Shown here: piece after piece, positions 22,596 to 35,000 of the stretch | Layout of the letters: each line of letters starts with the position of its first letter | Position numbering within the stretch: the first letter of the stretch is position 1 | NCBI RefSeq assembly: GCF_030052815.1 | Contig: NC_079498.1 | Coordinates: forward strand, 70,976,992 to 71,040,991 | Direction of reading: 5' to 3' | Source: Hevea brasiliensis | Taxonomy: Eukaryota > Streptophyta > Magnoliopsida > Malpighiales > Euphorbiaceae | Length of the DNA stretch: 64,000 bases | The notes under the pieces: generated by a model | What the model was told of the DNA's origin: nothing | The model's input: only the letters and a program-made list of their open reading frames with translations | The model's database searches: none | Translations under genes and position numbers: made by a program

Positions 22596-23464
22596 ATGAG
22601 CACACCACAACCACAATCGTCCAATATCCTTGCAAGCATAATTGATCATTTGGAAACCAGATCAGAAAAGGGTCGATTTGTTGGATATCCAAAATAGAGT
22701 TTTAGATATTATTTTTATTTGCCTACATCACAAATGGTTGTGGTAAGTAGAGATACCACATTTTTTAAACAACAGTTTATTAAAGAAGGAGGCAAAGGAA
22801 GGCAAATAGAGTTAGAATTGAAGAATTTTGACCAACCAACAAATCAGATGGATATAGATCCATCTAGTCAACCTACACCTATTGATGAAACATCTACAGT
22901 TATTTCTCGCAGATCAACCAGGATATCTCACCCACCAGTGAGATATGGTTTTCTTCATGAAGATGAATAAGAGTTTTTTACTCATAAAGAGGTAGATCAT
23001 GGAGATTATCCACTTACCTATGAAGAAGCTATATCAGATATAGACTCTTCAAAATGGATTGAAGCTATGAAATCCGAAATTGATTCCATGTATAAGAATC
23101 AAGTTTGGGATCTTGTTGACCCACATGAAAGTATTGTACCTATAGGGAATAAATGGGTTTTCAAGAAGAAAATTGGTTCTGATGGAAAGGTAGAGACCTA
23201 TAAAGCAAGGCTAGTAGCGAAAGGGTTTCGCCAAAGGCAAGGAATCGACTATGAGAAGACTTTGTAGCCTGTTGCCATGCTTAAATCAATTAGAATTCTA
23301 TTAGCAATAGCTGCATACTATGATTATGAGATTTGGCAGATGGATGTCAAAACAGCTTTTCTCAATGGATACATTGAAGAAAACATTTTCATGGAACAAC
23401 CTAGGGGTTTTGAATCCCAAGACAGTTCCAAGGTGTGAAGCAAAAGCGATCCATTTATGGGTTA
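22596..23464 (+). pseudogene. COP-1 gag stub fused to integrase end and first half of RT
   Basis: The gag ATG (22596) is followed by only about 17 codons. The sequence then jumps at about 22648 to the integrase C-terminus (GRFVGYP block), so roughly 2 kb (Gag, protease, integrase core) is deleted compared with COP-3. The RT follows with stops at 22968 and 23265 and a 1-bp deletion near 23437. It reaches the YGLKQ region, where TEK-1 is inserted. Not functional. Confidence 0.9.
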
Positions 23465-23469
23465 AAGCA
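23465..23469 (+). repeat. Left TSD of TEK-1 (AAGCA)
   Basis: AAGCA here and at 35708-35712. Joining the flanks restores the COP-1 RT sequence. Confidence 0.95.
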
Positions 23470-26400
23470 TGTCACACCTTACCCCTCTGTAAGGCATAAC
23501 ATGATCCTGCAGAATACCTAATAAACTATCGCACACCTACTGATAACTCATTAAGTACCCTACAAGGGATTTTAAAACAATTTTCTTACTTTTGTTAAGT
23601 GGTGAGCATTTTCTAATAGGTATTTAAAACATATGATTAAAAGTAAATCTAATTAATATTTTTAGTCCATTTTATTTTTCCGCAAATTTTATAAAAATTT
23701 TGACAGAGTTCCCTCTGTATTTTGAGAAAACAGTTCTTCAAATACCTGTAAAAAAGCACTTCTAAAAATTTTTCTCAACAATTCCTTCAATTTCATACTC
23801 AATCTCAATCAATTTCTCAACACATTTATCAACTTTCAAATTTCAAATCCACTATCCAATGATCATCAAAATACTAGTAATCCATTTTATTCAAATTAAA
23901 TAAAATAGTTCCATACATATTTCATTAGAAACAAAACAATTTAGATACATGATTACAAAATTTACATTAAGAGAATTTCAAACTACGATATATATTACAA
24001 CTTTATACAAATTTTATACAAACTGCTCAAGACTCATTTTTATATGTCCATACATTTATGTGCAATATATACATCCAAAGAAATATTTACAGTTAGGTTA
24101 TAAATTATACCCGAAGACTTCAAGCTGAATGATCCTCAATCTTTAGCAACTCAGTCTGCTGCTCCTCTAATCTCTGTATCTGCGACAGCAATAGAAGCTA
24201 TCGCTGAGTACTAGGACTCAGTGGTGCACAACATACTAAAATAATCTTTATGCAAAAATAAAATCACATTTATTAAAAAATTTGACTAAACATAAGCATT
24301 AAACACAAAACATGAATTATGATATTTTAATGCAAACCAAGTTCATTTCGAAGTATCAAAACACATTTCATAAAACCCACAGTTAGATCATGCCATTCGA
24401 AACAAATAGAATCTCAATAGCCAGAGGCTAAAGAGAAATCACATCTCAAAGCTAGCTAGCTCAAATATATGGATATCCATTCACATCCTCTTCTACTGGC
24501 ACACCTCAACACTTCGCCAAAGAAGGAATCAAAATTCGAAACTAATTACCCCCACTAGTTGTGCTAGTGAGGTTGTTCAAATATATGGTCATGACACTGT
24601 GGTTTCAAAACTTATCTTAACAATTGCTAAACATTGTCATTTCAATATACATAATAACTTTCAACAATTAAAGTCAAATATCATAAGAATGCCATAATCC
24701 AATATTTCACATTATTCAAAACAGTATGCAAAAGATGATTATGAAAAGTATACGTTGTGCACAAACTTCAAGTGAGTCGCCTCTTGGCCTTGACTCGGTT
24801 CCTCGAGTTCTTTCCCGGTATTCTTTTAACTTGAAACACACAATTTTACAGGGTTTCAATACCATAACTTAGCATAAATCCAAAAATAAATTTAACTTCA
24901 CTTTTACCTAGCTCTAACGTGCTAAATTCAACGTTCTTGAAATTTTGTGTTTTTGGTTACTATTCACTGCACTGTTCAAGTCAAATTATTGACTTTCTAA
25001 GGCTTAATAGGTATGGGAATTCCAACTTTACCCACATACCACATTTTGGTCACCAAACTTATTGGTTTTGGTCATCTTCTCAAAACTTAGGTCTTTTAGG
25101 CAAAATTGCCAAATTTTCAGTTTTGGTGTCCTTAATTGTACTGTTTCATTGGTCAGTTTACTGTTAGAATTTGGCAAACCTTTCTTCATATAAAATGTTC
25201 CTTATTGTCTTAAGTTTATTCTCCTTTTTGAATCATCCCAATTGGAGTTTTGTAGCTCAAGTTATAAGCAAATTACGTTTACTGTTCAGGCTGCAGAATT
25301 TGGTTCTGCAGATTTGTTGATCCAACTTCATTTAGTAATTTGATCCAGTTAAGTCCATAATTTGATCTAACTCTCTTCATATGAAATGTTCTACTATGCC
25401 TTAGGTTTCCATCGGTTCAAGAATCGCCTAAATCGGAGTTTTCTAGAGAGAGTTATAGCCATTGAAACTTTACTATTCATATGGCAATCTGCAGTTCTAC
25501 AGATTCAGGTCACCAAATTTGCTCAGTAATTTGATTGGGTTAATGGCATAATTTGAGTTGGTATTCTTCATGAAAGTTTTAGATCTATATCTCATCTAAC
25601 CACTGGTAAAAGTTCAGGTCATTTAGACCTGCCTAGCTCGAGTTATGACTAAATGAACAAACACTGTTCATTTGATCAGTTTGTGCAGGGCAGCCTGCAC
25701 TTTTCCAACTTTGGTCAATTTGTTCACTAGGTTTTGGTCACTTTTTGGGCATGGTTCCTAAATGAAAATTGTGTAATTTTATATCTATTTTCATCCCCAA
25801 TTGGTCCCATACCAATTGGACTTGTAAAATTTCATTTTTGGTCCCTCAAAGTTGACTTGGTCATGCTGCCAGCAGCATGACCACACTCCCTCCGAATTTG
25901 ACTTTATTTCCAACCATTCTAACACAACTCATTTGGTCCCAAATGACCATTTTTAACTTCAAAATAGGTCAAACATATCATTTACCAATTTCTCATAATT
26001 TTGCCTCCCAAACCCTAGGTCCAAACCCTAACTTCCATATCTTACTCACTTGTTAAATTCTAAATGCATTTTTAGTGCTTATACCCTCACTTACACTTAA
26101 CCACTTCATTATTTGTATCAAAATTACCCATTTCAATATTAGTTTGCTGCTGGCCAAAATTCCTAGGGTTCTAGATAGGCATGATTTTGCATGTTTTCAT
26201 GTATTTCTAACCACCTTCATCTTACTTCTATACTTATAATTCAATCAAAATTAAGGAAGAGAGCTTACTTCAAATGGAGCTTTCCAACTTCTTGATTCTT
26301 CAAGCTTCTTTCAATTTTTCTCTTCCCAATCTTCTTAACAAAACTCAACTACAAATTTTAATTAAGAAACTTATAAATTTTATGGCTCAAATCTTGGGTT

Positions 26401-27150
26401 TAAGAAGCTTTTTAGTGAGCTTCAATGGAGGAGGTTAAGAAAATGAGAGAGATGAGAGAGGAGATGAGAGTGACGGAAATGGGAAAAAAGGGAACCAATT
26501 TTTTTTTTTTTTTTTGTCTTTTAATTATTAAGATTTATCCCCAAATTTTCAATTATTTAAATATTAGGTTTATTGCATCATGCATGATGTCATGCATGAT
26601 GTAATAACCTTTTTTAACCCTTTTTTTTCTTTTTTTTTTTCTATTAGTTCTTTAATTTAATTCCCGATTCCGAAATTTTCTTTTCTCCAATTTTATTTGA
26701 CAGTTAGGTCAGGAGTCAGCTCTCGGGGTCAATTGACTAAATTGCCCTTCGCCAGTTCATCCCGGTTTGCAAATAATTCAATATTTCTTCCGGCTCCCTG
26801 ACCTAATTATTTGACTGACTTAATAGTCCTTTTTCATGATTTTCTCTTTTCCACTGTGTTCATAAGGGTCTTAAGGACCGCGGCGTCACATTTTACGGTT
26901 CGAAATTTGAGTTTAAAATGGCTTCGCAGTCGTTCCCGAGAAGGTCACCCATCGCTGTGACTCTCAGCTCGTTTAACCTCTTATGTTCTGTTTTTCTTAT
27001 TTATACTTAACTAATTGAACATTACTAATTATTTGTGTTTATGGCTTCTCTAATTGACTTAAGTGTGGTTCTAATCCCGTTAATTGTCCGGACCGACACC
27101 GGTCACCGGAATAGTGAAATCTACCAGGCTATGCAAACGGGGGTGTTACA
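23470..27150 (-). repeat. TEK-1 3' LTR
   Basis: 3,681 bp. On the plus strand it runs TGTCACACC to GGTGTTACA; in element direction TGTAACACC to GGTGTGACA. It holds a CATGCATG-centred palindrome pair (26577-26601) and T-rich runs near 26500 and 26630. The open frame at 24919-25167 recurs in the other LTR copies and has no sign of coding. No gene is seen. Confidence 0.94.
26577..26601. promoter_or_regulatory. Tandem CATGCATG palindromes in TEK-1 3' LTR
   Basis: Two adjacent ATCATGCATGAT palindromes separated by GTC. CATGCATG is the RY element core of plant promoters. The pair is conserved in the other TEK-1 LTR (35160-35184) and in the solo LTR (62457-62481). The regulatory role is inferred. 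Confidence 0.45.
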
Positions 27151-27165
27151 ATTCTCCCCCGCTTA
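27151..27165 (-). other. TEK-1 polypurine tract
   Basis: On the minus strand AAGCGGGGGAGAAT abuts the 3' LTR. This is the plus-strand primer site for a minus-oriented element and it fixes the element's direction. Confidence 0.85.
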
Positions 27166-27197
27166 AAATAAATTTTGTCTCGAAATTTTACTTGGTA

Positions 27198-27600
27198 CTA
27201 ATCTCTGAATAGCTGTGGGTGTTGTCTCCTCATGTCCTCTTCTCGTTCCCAAGTAGCCTCCTGGCCCGAATGATGGTTCCACAGCACTTTTACCAATGGT
27301 ATCTGCTTGCTCCGTAGCTACTTCACCTCATAAGCCAGAATCTCTATGGGTTCTTCTTCATATGTGAGGTCTGGATTTACTTCAATTTCCTCTACTAGTA
27401 GTACATGAGATGGGTCTGATCGGTACCTCCTCAACATAGACACATGGAAAACATTATGTATCTTCTCCAACTCTAGAGGTAGTGCCAACCGATATGCCAA
27501 AGGACCCACTCTTTCCAGAACCTCATATGGCCCACTGAAACGATGACTCAGTTCCCCTTTCTGCCAAATCTCATAATTCTCTTCCAAGGAGAAACTTTGA
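27198..27600 (-). pseudogene. TEK-1 integrase C-terminus and chromodomain-like tail
   Basis: An open frame from 27587 down holds the GPYEVLERVGPLAYRL and HNVFHVSMLRRY motifs, typical of the chromovirus integrase C-terminal domain. The tail begins EEEPIEIL and is cut by a TAG at 27320-27318, probably a former Gln. It continues readable (KVLWNHH, ATWE motifs) to a stop at 27198. It is out of frame with the upstream integrase because of a 1-bp deletion near 27585. Chromodomains in this lineage are thought to direct insertion to heterochromatin by binding histone marks. Confidence 0.88.
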
Positions 27601-28555
27601 TGAAAACTTTCTCACCCACTGCATACTCAATATCCCTTCTTTTCAAATCAATGTAGGACTTCTGATGGTCTGATGCAGTCTTAAGTCAATCTCTGATCAC
27701 CCTGATTTTCTCTTTAGTTTGTTGAATAATTTCGGGTCTAATCATCTTTCTTTCACTCACGTCATCCCAACACAACGAGGTTCTACATTTTCTGCCATAC
27801 AAAGCTTCATATGGAGGCATTCCAATGCTTGATTGGTAGCTGTTGTTGTAAGCAAACTCAATCAAAGGCAAGTGTGTATCCCAACTGCCTTCAAATTCAA
27901 TCACACAAGCCCGTATCATGTCCTCCAAGATCTGAATTACCCTCTCAGATTGGCCATCTGTCTGTGGGTGGAATGCAGTACTGAAGTTCAATCTAGTTCC
28001 GAGGGCTCACTGAAGACTACCCCAGAATCTAGAAGTGAACCTAGGATCTCTGTCTGATATGATAGATACTGGCACTCCATGCAGTCTCACCATCTCATCA
28101 ATGTATAACTTGGCCAATCTTTCTAAACAGTAGTCCATTCAGACTGGCAGAAAATGAGCAGACTTGGTTAGTCTGTCAACAATGACCCATACTGCATCAT
28201 GATTCTTCTGTGTCCTTAGAAGTCCCATCACAAAATCCATAGTTATTCTCTCCCATTTCCACTCTGGTACTGGTAATGGATGTAACAACCCAGCGGGTGC
28301 TTGATGCTCTACTTTTACTTGCTGACAAGTTAGGCATTTAGAAATAAACTCTGCTACATCTCTTTTCATACCCATCCACCAGTAATGCTCCTTTAGCCCT
28401 CTATACATTTTTGTGTCACCAGGGTGCATGGCAAAAGGAGACTCATGTGCTTCCTTCAAAATGATCTTCCTCAATTCAACATCATTAGGAACACATATTC
28501 TGCCCTGGTGTAGCAGTAGACCATCATCTCTGATTGAGAATTCTGGTTTCTTGCC
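27601..28555 (-). pseudogene. TEK-1 integrase
   Basis: One frame interrupted by stops at 28141-28139, 28009-28007 and 27688-27686. It shows the zinc-binding HHCC region (KCLTCQQVK), the core start ITMDFVMGL, the second-Asp region (SDRDPRF) and the third catalytic Glu in DGQSERV. All three stops are TGA where an Arg codon is expected in at least two, consistent with C-to-T change of CGA. Confidence 0.9.
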
Positions 28556-29806
28556 CTACCGGACTTCTTCCAACAGCTTCTGATGCTTCTGATCATTCTG
28601 AGCAGCCATTCTAATCTGATCAATCAACACTGGCTGTATATGCCATGCAACTATTGTCTGCCCATCATCATTAATCTCTAAGCTGGCATGTAATGATCTC
28701 AACTCATGTACCAAAGACAAAGGAGTAACCCGTAGACTTGCCATAGTCTTGCGACTTAAGGCGTCAGCCACAACATTAGCTTTCCCTGGCTGATAGTCTA
28801 TCAGACAATCATAGTCTTTTATCAACTCTAACCATCTCCTTTGTCTCAAATTCAGCTCTTTCTGAGTGCCCAAATACTTTAAACTCTTATGATCTGTGTA
28901 GATGTAACACTTTTCCCCATACAAATAGTGTCTCCAGATCTTAAGAGCAAACACAATAGCTGTAAGCTCCAAATCATGTGTCGGATAATTCCTCTCATGC
29001 GGTTTTAACTGGCGTGATGCATAGGCAATGACATTTCGATCTTGCATCAATACACAGCCTAACCCATTGTGAGAAGCATCATTGCAAATAGTGTATTCTT
29101 TACCCGGTGTAGGTAAAGTCAGGACTGGAGCTTCAGTCAAACATTTCTTCAATTCATCAAAACTCTGTTGGCATTTATCCGTCCACTGAAATTTTACATC
29201 TTTTCTAAGCAACTTGGTCAATGGAGATGCCAACATGGAGAATCCCTTCACAAATCTACGGTAGTATCCAGCTAAACCCAGAAAACTACAAATTTCTGTG
29301 ACATTTCTGGGTGGCCTCCAATTAAGGACAGCTTCAATCTTACTTGGATCTACCTTAATGCCCTCTTCTGATACTACATGCCCCAAGAAAGATATTTCCT
29401 TCAGCCAAAATTCACACTTCGACAATTTGGCATATAGCTGTTTCTCCCTCAAAGTCTGCAGTACAATCCGCAGATGTCTATCATGCTCTTCTGCATTCCT
29501 CGAATAGACTAATATATCATCTATGAATACCACAACAAACTGGTCGAGGTATGGTCTGAAGATAGTGTTCATCAGATCCATAAAAGCAGCCGGAGCATTA
29601 GTTAACCCGAATGGCATGACCAAGAACTCATAATGGCCATAGCGGGTTCTGAAGGCAGTTTTAGGAATACTCTGCTCTTGTACTTTCAGCTGATAATAAC
29701 CTGATCTCAGGTCAATTTTGGAGAACACAGCTGCACCCCTCAACTGATCAAACAAGTCATCAATGCGGGGCAATGGATATCTGTTCTTTATTGTCACCTT
29801 ATTCAA
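28556..29806 (-). pseudogene. TEK-1 reverse transcriptase and RNase H (416 open residues)
   Basis: The RT core reads [23 protein letters not shown] (first Asp, residue 32), [10 protein letters not shown] and the active box VVFIDDIL (Asp 96 and 97). RNase H follows from about residue 240, with YTDHKSL and ADALSRK. The RT active-site residues are intact. It ends at a TAG (28558-28556) replacing a probable Gln; the upstream RT N-terminus lies beyond a TGA at 29812. Confidence 0.93.
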
Positions 29807-29809
29807 CTG

Positions 29810-30420
29810 TCAATAATCAATACACAAGCGGAGAGTGCCATCCTTCTTCTTAACAAACAATACTGGCGCTCCCCAAGGTGACACACTAGGGCGGATAAAG
29901 CCCTTGTCAAGTAATTCTTGCAACTGCACTTTCAACTCTTTCAATTCTGTAGGTGCCATTCTATATGGCGTTATGGAGATTGGGTCCACACCAGGCATAA
30001 CATCAATCTCAAACTGCACCTCTCTTTCTGGAGCTAATCCTGGTAATTCATCAGGAAATACATCCGAAAAGTCACATACAGTAGGGATGTCCCTTAGTGA
30101 TGGGCTCCCCACTTGGGTGTCTATCACATGTGCCAAGTATGCCTCACACCCCTTTCTGATCATTCTTCTGGCTAGTGCAGCCGAAATGATGTTTGATGGC
30201 AGTCAATGCCTCTCCCCGTGTATTACCACATCACCGTACAGAGGGAGACCAAAAGTGACTGTCTTCAGTCTACAGTCAATCATGGCGTGATGCCTGGCTA
30301 ACCAGTCCATGCCCAAGATGATATCATACTCTCTGAAGGGCATTTCAATCAAGTCTGATAGGAAAACATGTCCTTGGATCACTAAAGGACAGTCTCTATA
30401 AATTCTGTTGACTCGGACCT
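29810..30420 (-). pseudogene. TEK-1 protease C-terminal part to RT N-terminus
   Basis: The open piece 30163-29813 carries [19 protein letters not shown] and [11 protein letters not shown] motifs leading into RT, with [13 protein letters not shown] at its end. A TGA at 30205-30203 and one at 29812-29810 interrupt the frame, both at expected Arg codons. Between 30420 and 30206 the frame reads a protease tail with ILGMDWLARHHA, the conserved Ile-Leu-Gly motif of retropepsins. Confidence 0.88.
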
Positions 30421-30421
30421 C

Positions 30422-30886
30422 TTATCCTAACGGACTAGTTACTAGCACTTCAAAACCCATTTGCACACATGGAACAGCAAGTGAACTGACTATGCTAGCA
30501 CTAACATATGAATGGGTTGAACCCAGATCAAACAATACAAATACTTCTTGATCAGAGATAGAGAATGTACCAGCTACCACATCAGAAGTCTCAGCCTCTT
30601 CTCGCTGTCTCATCGTGTAGACTCTGGCTGATGCACTCCCTTGTGCTGATTGACCAATTGTGCCTTGACTGCCTGAAGCAGTGCCTCTACCTCTACCTCT
30701 TCCTCTGCCAACTGACTGTGAACCTCTAGGAGCAGGGCTCTGAATAGATCCCTCGGCAGTAGTAAGAGCTGGACCATATCTCGAAGATGGACCACTAGTG
30801 CAGTCTCTTGCTAAATGACCCTTGCCTCCGCAATTAAAGCAGGCTCCAGTGGCCCAATAGCACTCTCCCCATGAATCTTGCCACAA
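30422..30886 (-). pseudogene. TEK-1 gag C-terminus (zinc knuckle) and protease start
   Basis: Zinc knuckle CFNCGGKGHLARDC, a Gly/Arg-rich linker, then protease with LFDLGSTHSYVS (Asp-Leu-Gly-Ser as active site). The frame ends in a TAA (30424-30422). It is one frame off the N-terminal gag owing to loss of one G in a G-run near 30875, so the knuckle is disconnected from the capsid part. Confidence 0.9.
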
Positions 30887-31860
30887 GTCTCACAGGGGCG
30901 GGCAGAATGTGAACCCCTGCTCGACTGCTGACCAGACCTAGGGGGTCTCTGTCCAGAAAATCTGCTTCTACCAAATGTTCCACCTCGACCCCTGCTGGGT
31001 GCACTAAACTTCTTTCTCTTTCCAGAGGTAGCACCAGAACTTGGCTCTACTAACTTTTCCCCTTTATCTTTTTCTAATTTCTCAGCTCTCTCTGATTTTT
31101 CTTTTATTGGGGTTGCTTTTGATTCAATTCTCTCCAGCTCAAGTGCTTGAGACATGAGCTCTGAGAAGTTGCTGTGTCTGAATCCCACAACTTGCATCCT
31201 TATGCTGGGCTTCAAACCAGTCTCAAATCTCTTGCATCTGGCCTTGCTGGTAGAGAGGAGACTCCCTGCATAGTGACTTAAGCGGGAGAACTCCCTCTCA
31301 TACTCTGCCACTGTCCTGTTGCCTTGTTTCAAACTCAAAAATTCTTGCAATTTCTGATCAACATATGCATCTGGGATGTATTTCTGTCTGAACTCTCTGA
31401 TGAAGTCATCCCAGGTCAGCACTGGTGGTTCAACCAAGCTGTGGGGGATGGTCTTCCACCAATCATATGCATCCCCTTGCAGTAGCGACACAGAATATTC
31501 AAACTTCAGATCATCTGGGCAGTGCAGTTTCTTAAACACTCTATCCATTCTTTCAAGCCATTGCTCTGCCTCTAAAGGGTCCACTGTACCCTTAAATTCT
31601 GCAGCCCCATACTTTAGTAATTTATCATACTGCCTGGTTGGAGGCAGTGGTTGTGTCACAGGTGTCTGGGGTGGAGCTTGAGCAGGCATACCCCCGGCCA
31701 TTTGTTGAAACATCGCAGCCATCTGCTGTTTGAATTGTGCAGGGAACTGTGGCATTTGTGGGGCTGGTGCTGTTGACCCTCTAACATTCGGTAAAGCTGC
31801 GGCTTCCCCTTGTACCTCAGCTTCAACAGACTGCTCAACTGAGCGATCCCCTTTTTCCAT
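30811..31860 (-). pseudogene. TEK-1 gag N-terminal and capsid region (349 open residues)
   Basis: The ATG at 31860 is the first after the PBS/leader. Pro/Gln-rich N-terminus, then the gypsy Gag domain (AEQWLERMDRVFK, FIREFRQKYIP, VAEYEREFSRLSHYA). A Lys/Arg-rich linker ends at CETCGK. The last about 25 residues (after GKIHG) are out of frame because of the G-run deletion near 30875. Gag would form the virus-like particle. Confidence 0.92.
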
Positions 31861-32048
31861 TTCAATCTGAAGTTAGGGTATCTCCTGAACAAATAAGAAA
31901 TGGAGATTTCCCCCGTTAGTTCATATTTATGATGTAATGCATTGTATGAAACAATTATGGACATTGAGCAGTTGTACATAACAAAGAAAAGACACAAATT
32001 CACAAGTTGAAACATACTTCAAAAATTTGCTCTGATACCACTAAAACA
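31861..32048 (-). other. TEK-1 5' leader with PBS
   Basis: A short leader of 188 bp. The PBS on the minus strand (about 32040-32025) reads TGGTATCAGAGCAAAT, initiator tRNA-Met type, eight bases from the 5' LTR. No coding seen. Confidence 0.85.
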
Positions 32049-35000
32049 TGTCACACCTTACCCCTCTGTAAGGCAAAACATGATCCCGTAGAATACCGAA
32101 TGAACTACCGCACTTCACCTACCGATAACTCATTAAGTACCCTACAAGGGATTTTAAAACAATTTTCTTACTTTTGTTAAGTGGTGAGCATTTTCTAATA
32201 GGTATTTAAAACATATGATTAAAAGTAAATCTAGTTAATATTTTTAGTCCATTTTATTTTTTCGCAAATTTTATAAAAATTTTGACAGAGTTCCCTCTGT
32301 ATTTTGAGAAAACAGTTCTTCAAATACCTGTAAAAAAGCACTGCTAAAAATTTTTCTCAACAACTGCTTCAATTTCATACTCAATCTCAATCAATTTCTC
32401 AACACATTTATCAACTTTCAAATTTCAAATCCACTATCCAATGATCATCAAAATACTAGTAATCCATTTTATTCAAATTAAATAAAATAGTTCCATACAT
32501 ATTTCATTAGAAATAAAACAATTTAGATACATGATTACAAAATTTACATTAAGAGAATTTCAAACTACGATATATATTACAACTTTATATAAATTTTATA
32601 CAAACTGCTCAAGACTCATTTTTACATGTCCATACATTTATGTGCAATATATACATCCAAAGAAATATTTACAGTTAGGGTATAAATTATACCCGAAGAC
32701 TTCAAGCTGAATGATCCTCAATCTTTAGCAGCTCAGTCTGCTACTCCTCTAGTCTCTGTATCAGCGACAGCAATAGAAGCTATTGCTGAGAACTAGGACT
32801 CAGTGGTGCACAACATACTAAAATAATCTTTATGCAAAAATAAAATCACATTTATTCAAAAATTTGACTAAACATGAGCATTAAACACAAAACATGAATT
32901 ATGAGATTTTAATGCAATCCAAGTTCATTTCGAAGTATCAAAACACATTTCATAAAAGCCACAGTTAGATCATGCCATTCGAAACAAATAGAATCTCAAT
33001 AGCCAGAGGCTAAAGAGAAATCACATCACAAGGCTTGCTAGCTCAAATTTATGGATATCCATTCACATCCTCTTCTACCGGCACACCTCAACACTTCTCC
33101 AGAGAAGGAATCAAAATTCGAAACTAATTACCCCCACTAGTTGTGCTAGTGAGGCGTTCAAATATATGGTCATGACACTGTGATTTCAAAACTTATCTTA
33201 ACAATTGCTAAACATTGTCATTTCAATATACATAATAACTTTCAACAATTTAAGTCAAATATCATAAGAATGTCATAATCCAATATTTCACATTATTCAA
33301 AACAGTATGCAAAAGATGATTATAAAAAGTATACGTTGTGCACAAACCTCAAGCGAGTCGCCTCTTGGCCTTGACTCGGTTCCTCGGGTTCTTTCCTGGT
33401 ATTCTTTTCAACTGAAACACACAATTTTATAGTGTTTCAGTACCATAACTTAGCATAAATCCAAAAATAAATTTAACTTCACTTTTACCTAGCTCTAACG
33501 TGCTAAATTCGACGTTCTTGAAATTTTGTGTTTCGGGTTACTATTCACTGCACTATTCAAGTCAAATTATTGACTTTCTAAGGCTTAATAGGTATGGGAA
33601 TTCCAACGTTACCCACATACCACATTTTGGTCACCAAACTTGTTGGTTTTGGTCATTTTCTCAAAACTTAGGTTTTTTAGGCAAAATTGCCAAATTTTCA
33701 GTTTTGGTGTCCTTAATTTTACTGTTTCATTGGTCAGTTTACTGTTAGAATTTGGCAAAACTTTCTGCATATAAAAAGTTCCTTATTGTCTTAAGTTTAT
33801 TCTCCTTTTTGAATCACCCCAATTGGAGTTTTGTAGCTCAAGTTATAAGCAAATTACGTTTACTGTTCATGCTGCAGAATTTGGTTCTGCAGATTTGTTG
33901 ATCGAACTTCATTCAGTAATTTGATCTAGTTAAGTCCATAATTTGGTCTAACTTTCTTCATATGAAATGTTCTACTATGCCTTAGGTTTTCATCGGTTCA
34001 ACAATCGCCTAAATCGGAGTTTTCTAGAGAGAGTTATAGCCATTGAAACTTTACTGTTCATATGGCAATCTGCAGTTCTGCAGATTCAGGTCACCAACTT
34101 TGCTCAGTAATTTGATTGGGTTAATGGCATAATTTGGGTTGGTATTCTTCATGAAAGTTTTAGATCTATATCTCATCTAACCACTGGTAAAATTTCAGGT
34201 CATTTGGACCTGCCTAGCTCGAGTTATGACCAAATGAACAAACACTGTTCATTTGATCAGTTTGTGCAGGGCAGCCTGCACTTTTCCAACTTTGGTCAAT
34301 TTGTTCACTAGGTTTTGGTCACTTTTTGGGCATGGTTCCTAAATGAAAATTGTGTAATTTTATGTCTATTTTCATCCCCAATTGGTCCCATACCAATTGG
34401 ACTTGTAAAATTTCATTTTTGGTCCCTCAAAGTTGACTTGGTCATGCTGCCAGCAGCATGACCACACTCCCTCCGAATTTGACTTTATTTCCAACCATTC
34501 CAACATAACTCATTTGGTCCCAAATGACCATTTTTAACTTCAAAATAGGTCAAACATATCATTTACCAATTTCTCATAATTTTGCCTCCCAAACCCTAGG
34601 TCCAAACCCTAACTTCCATATCTTACTCACTTGTTAAATTCTAAATGCATTTTTAGTACTTATACCCTCACTTACACTTAACCACTTCATTATTTGTATC
34701 AAAATTACCCATTTCAATATTACTTTGCTGCTGGCCAAAATTCCTAGGGTTCTAGATAGGCATAATTTTGCATGTTTTAATGTATTTCTAACCACTTTCA
34801 TTTTACTTCTATACTTATAATTCAATCAAAATTAAGGAAGAGAGCTTACCTCAAATGGAGCTTTCCAACTTCTTGATTCTTCAAGCTTCTTTCAATTTTT
34901 CTCTTCCCAATCTTCTTAACAAAACTCAACTACAAGTTTTAATTAAGAAACTTATAAATTTCATGGCTCAAATCTTGGGTTTAACAAGCTTTTTAGTGAG

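Noticed and set aside
24919..25167. Open frame in the TEK-1 LTR, with near copies at 33500-33748 and 61101-61472
   Set aside because: It recurs because it lies in an LTR present three times. No start context, domain or coding-like conservation; the third copy differs in frame and content.
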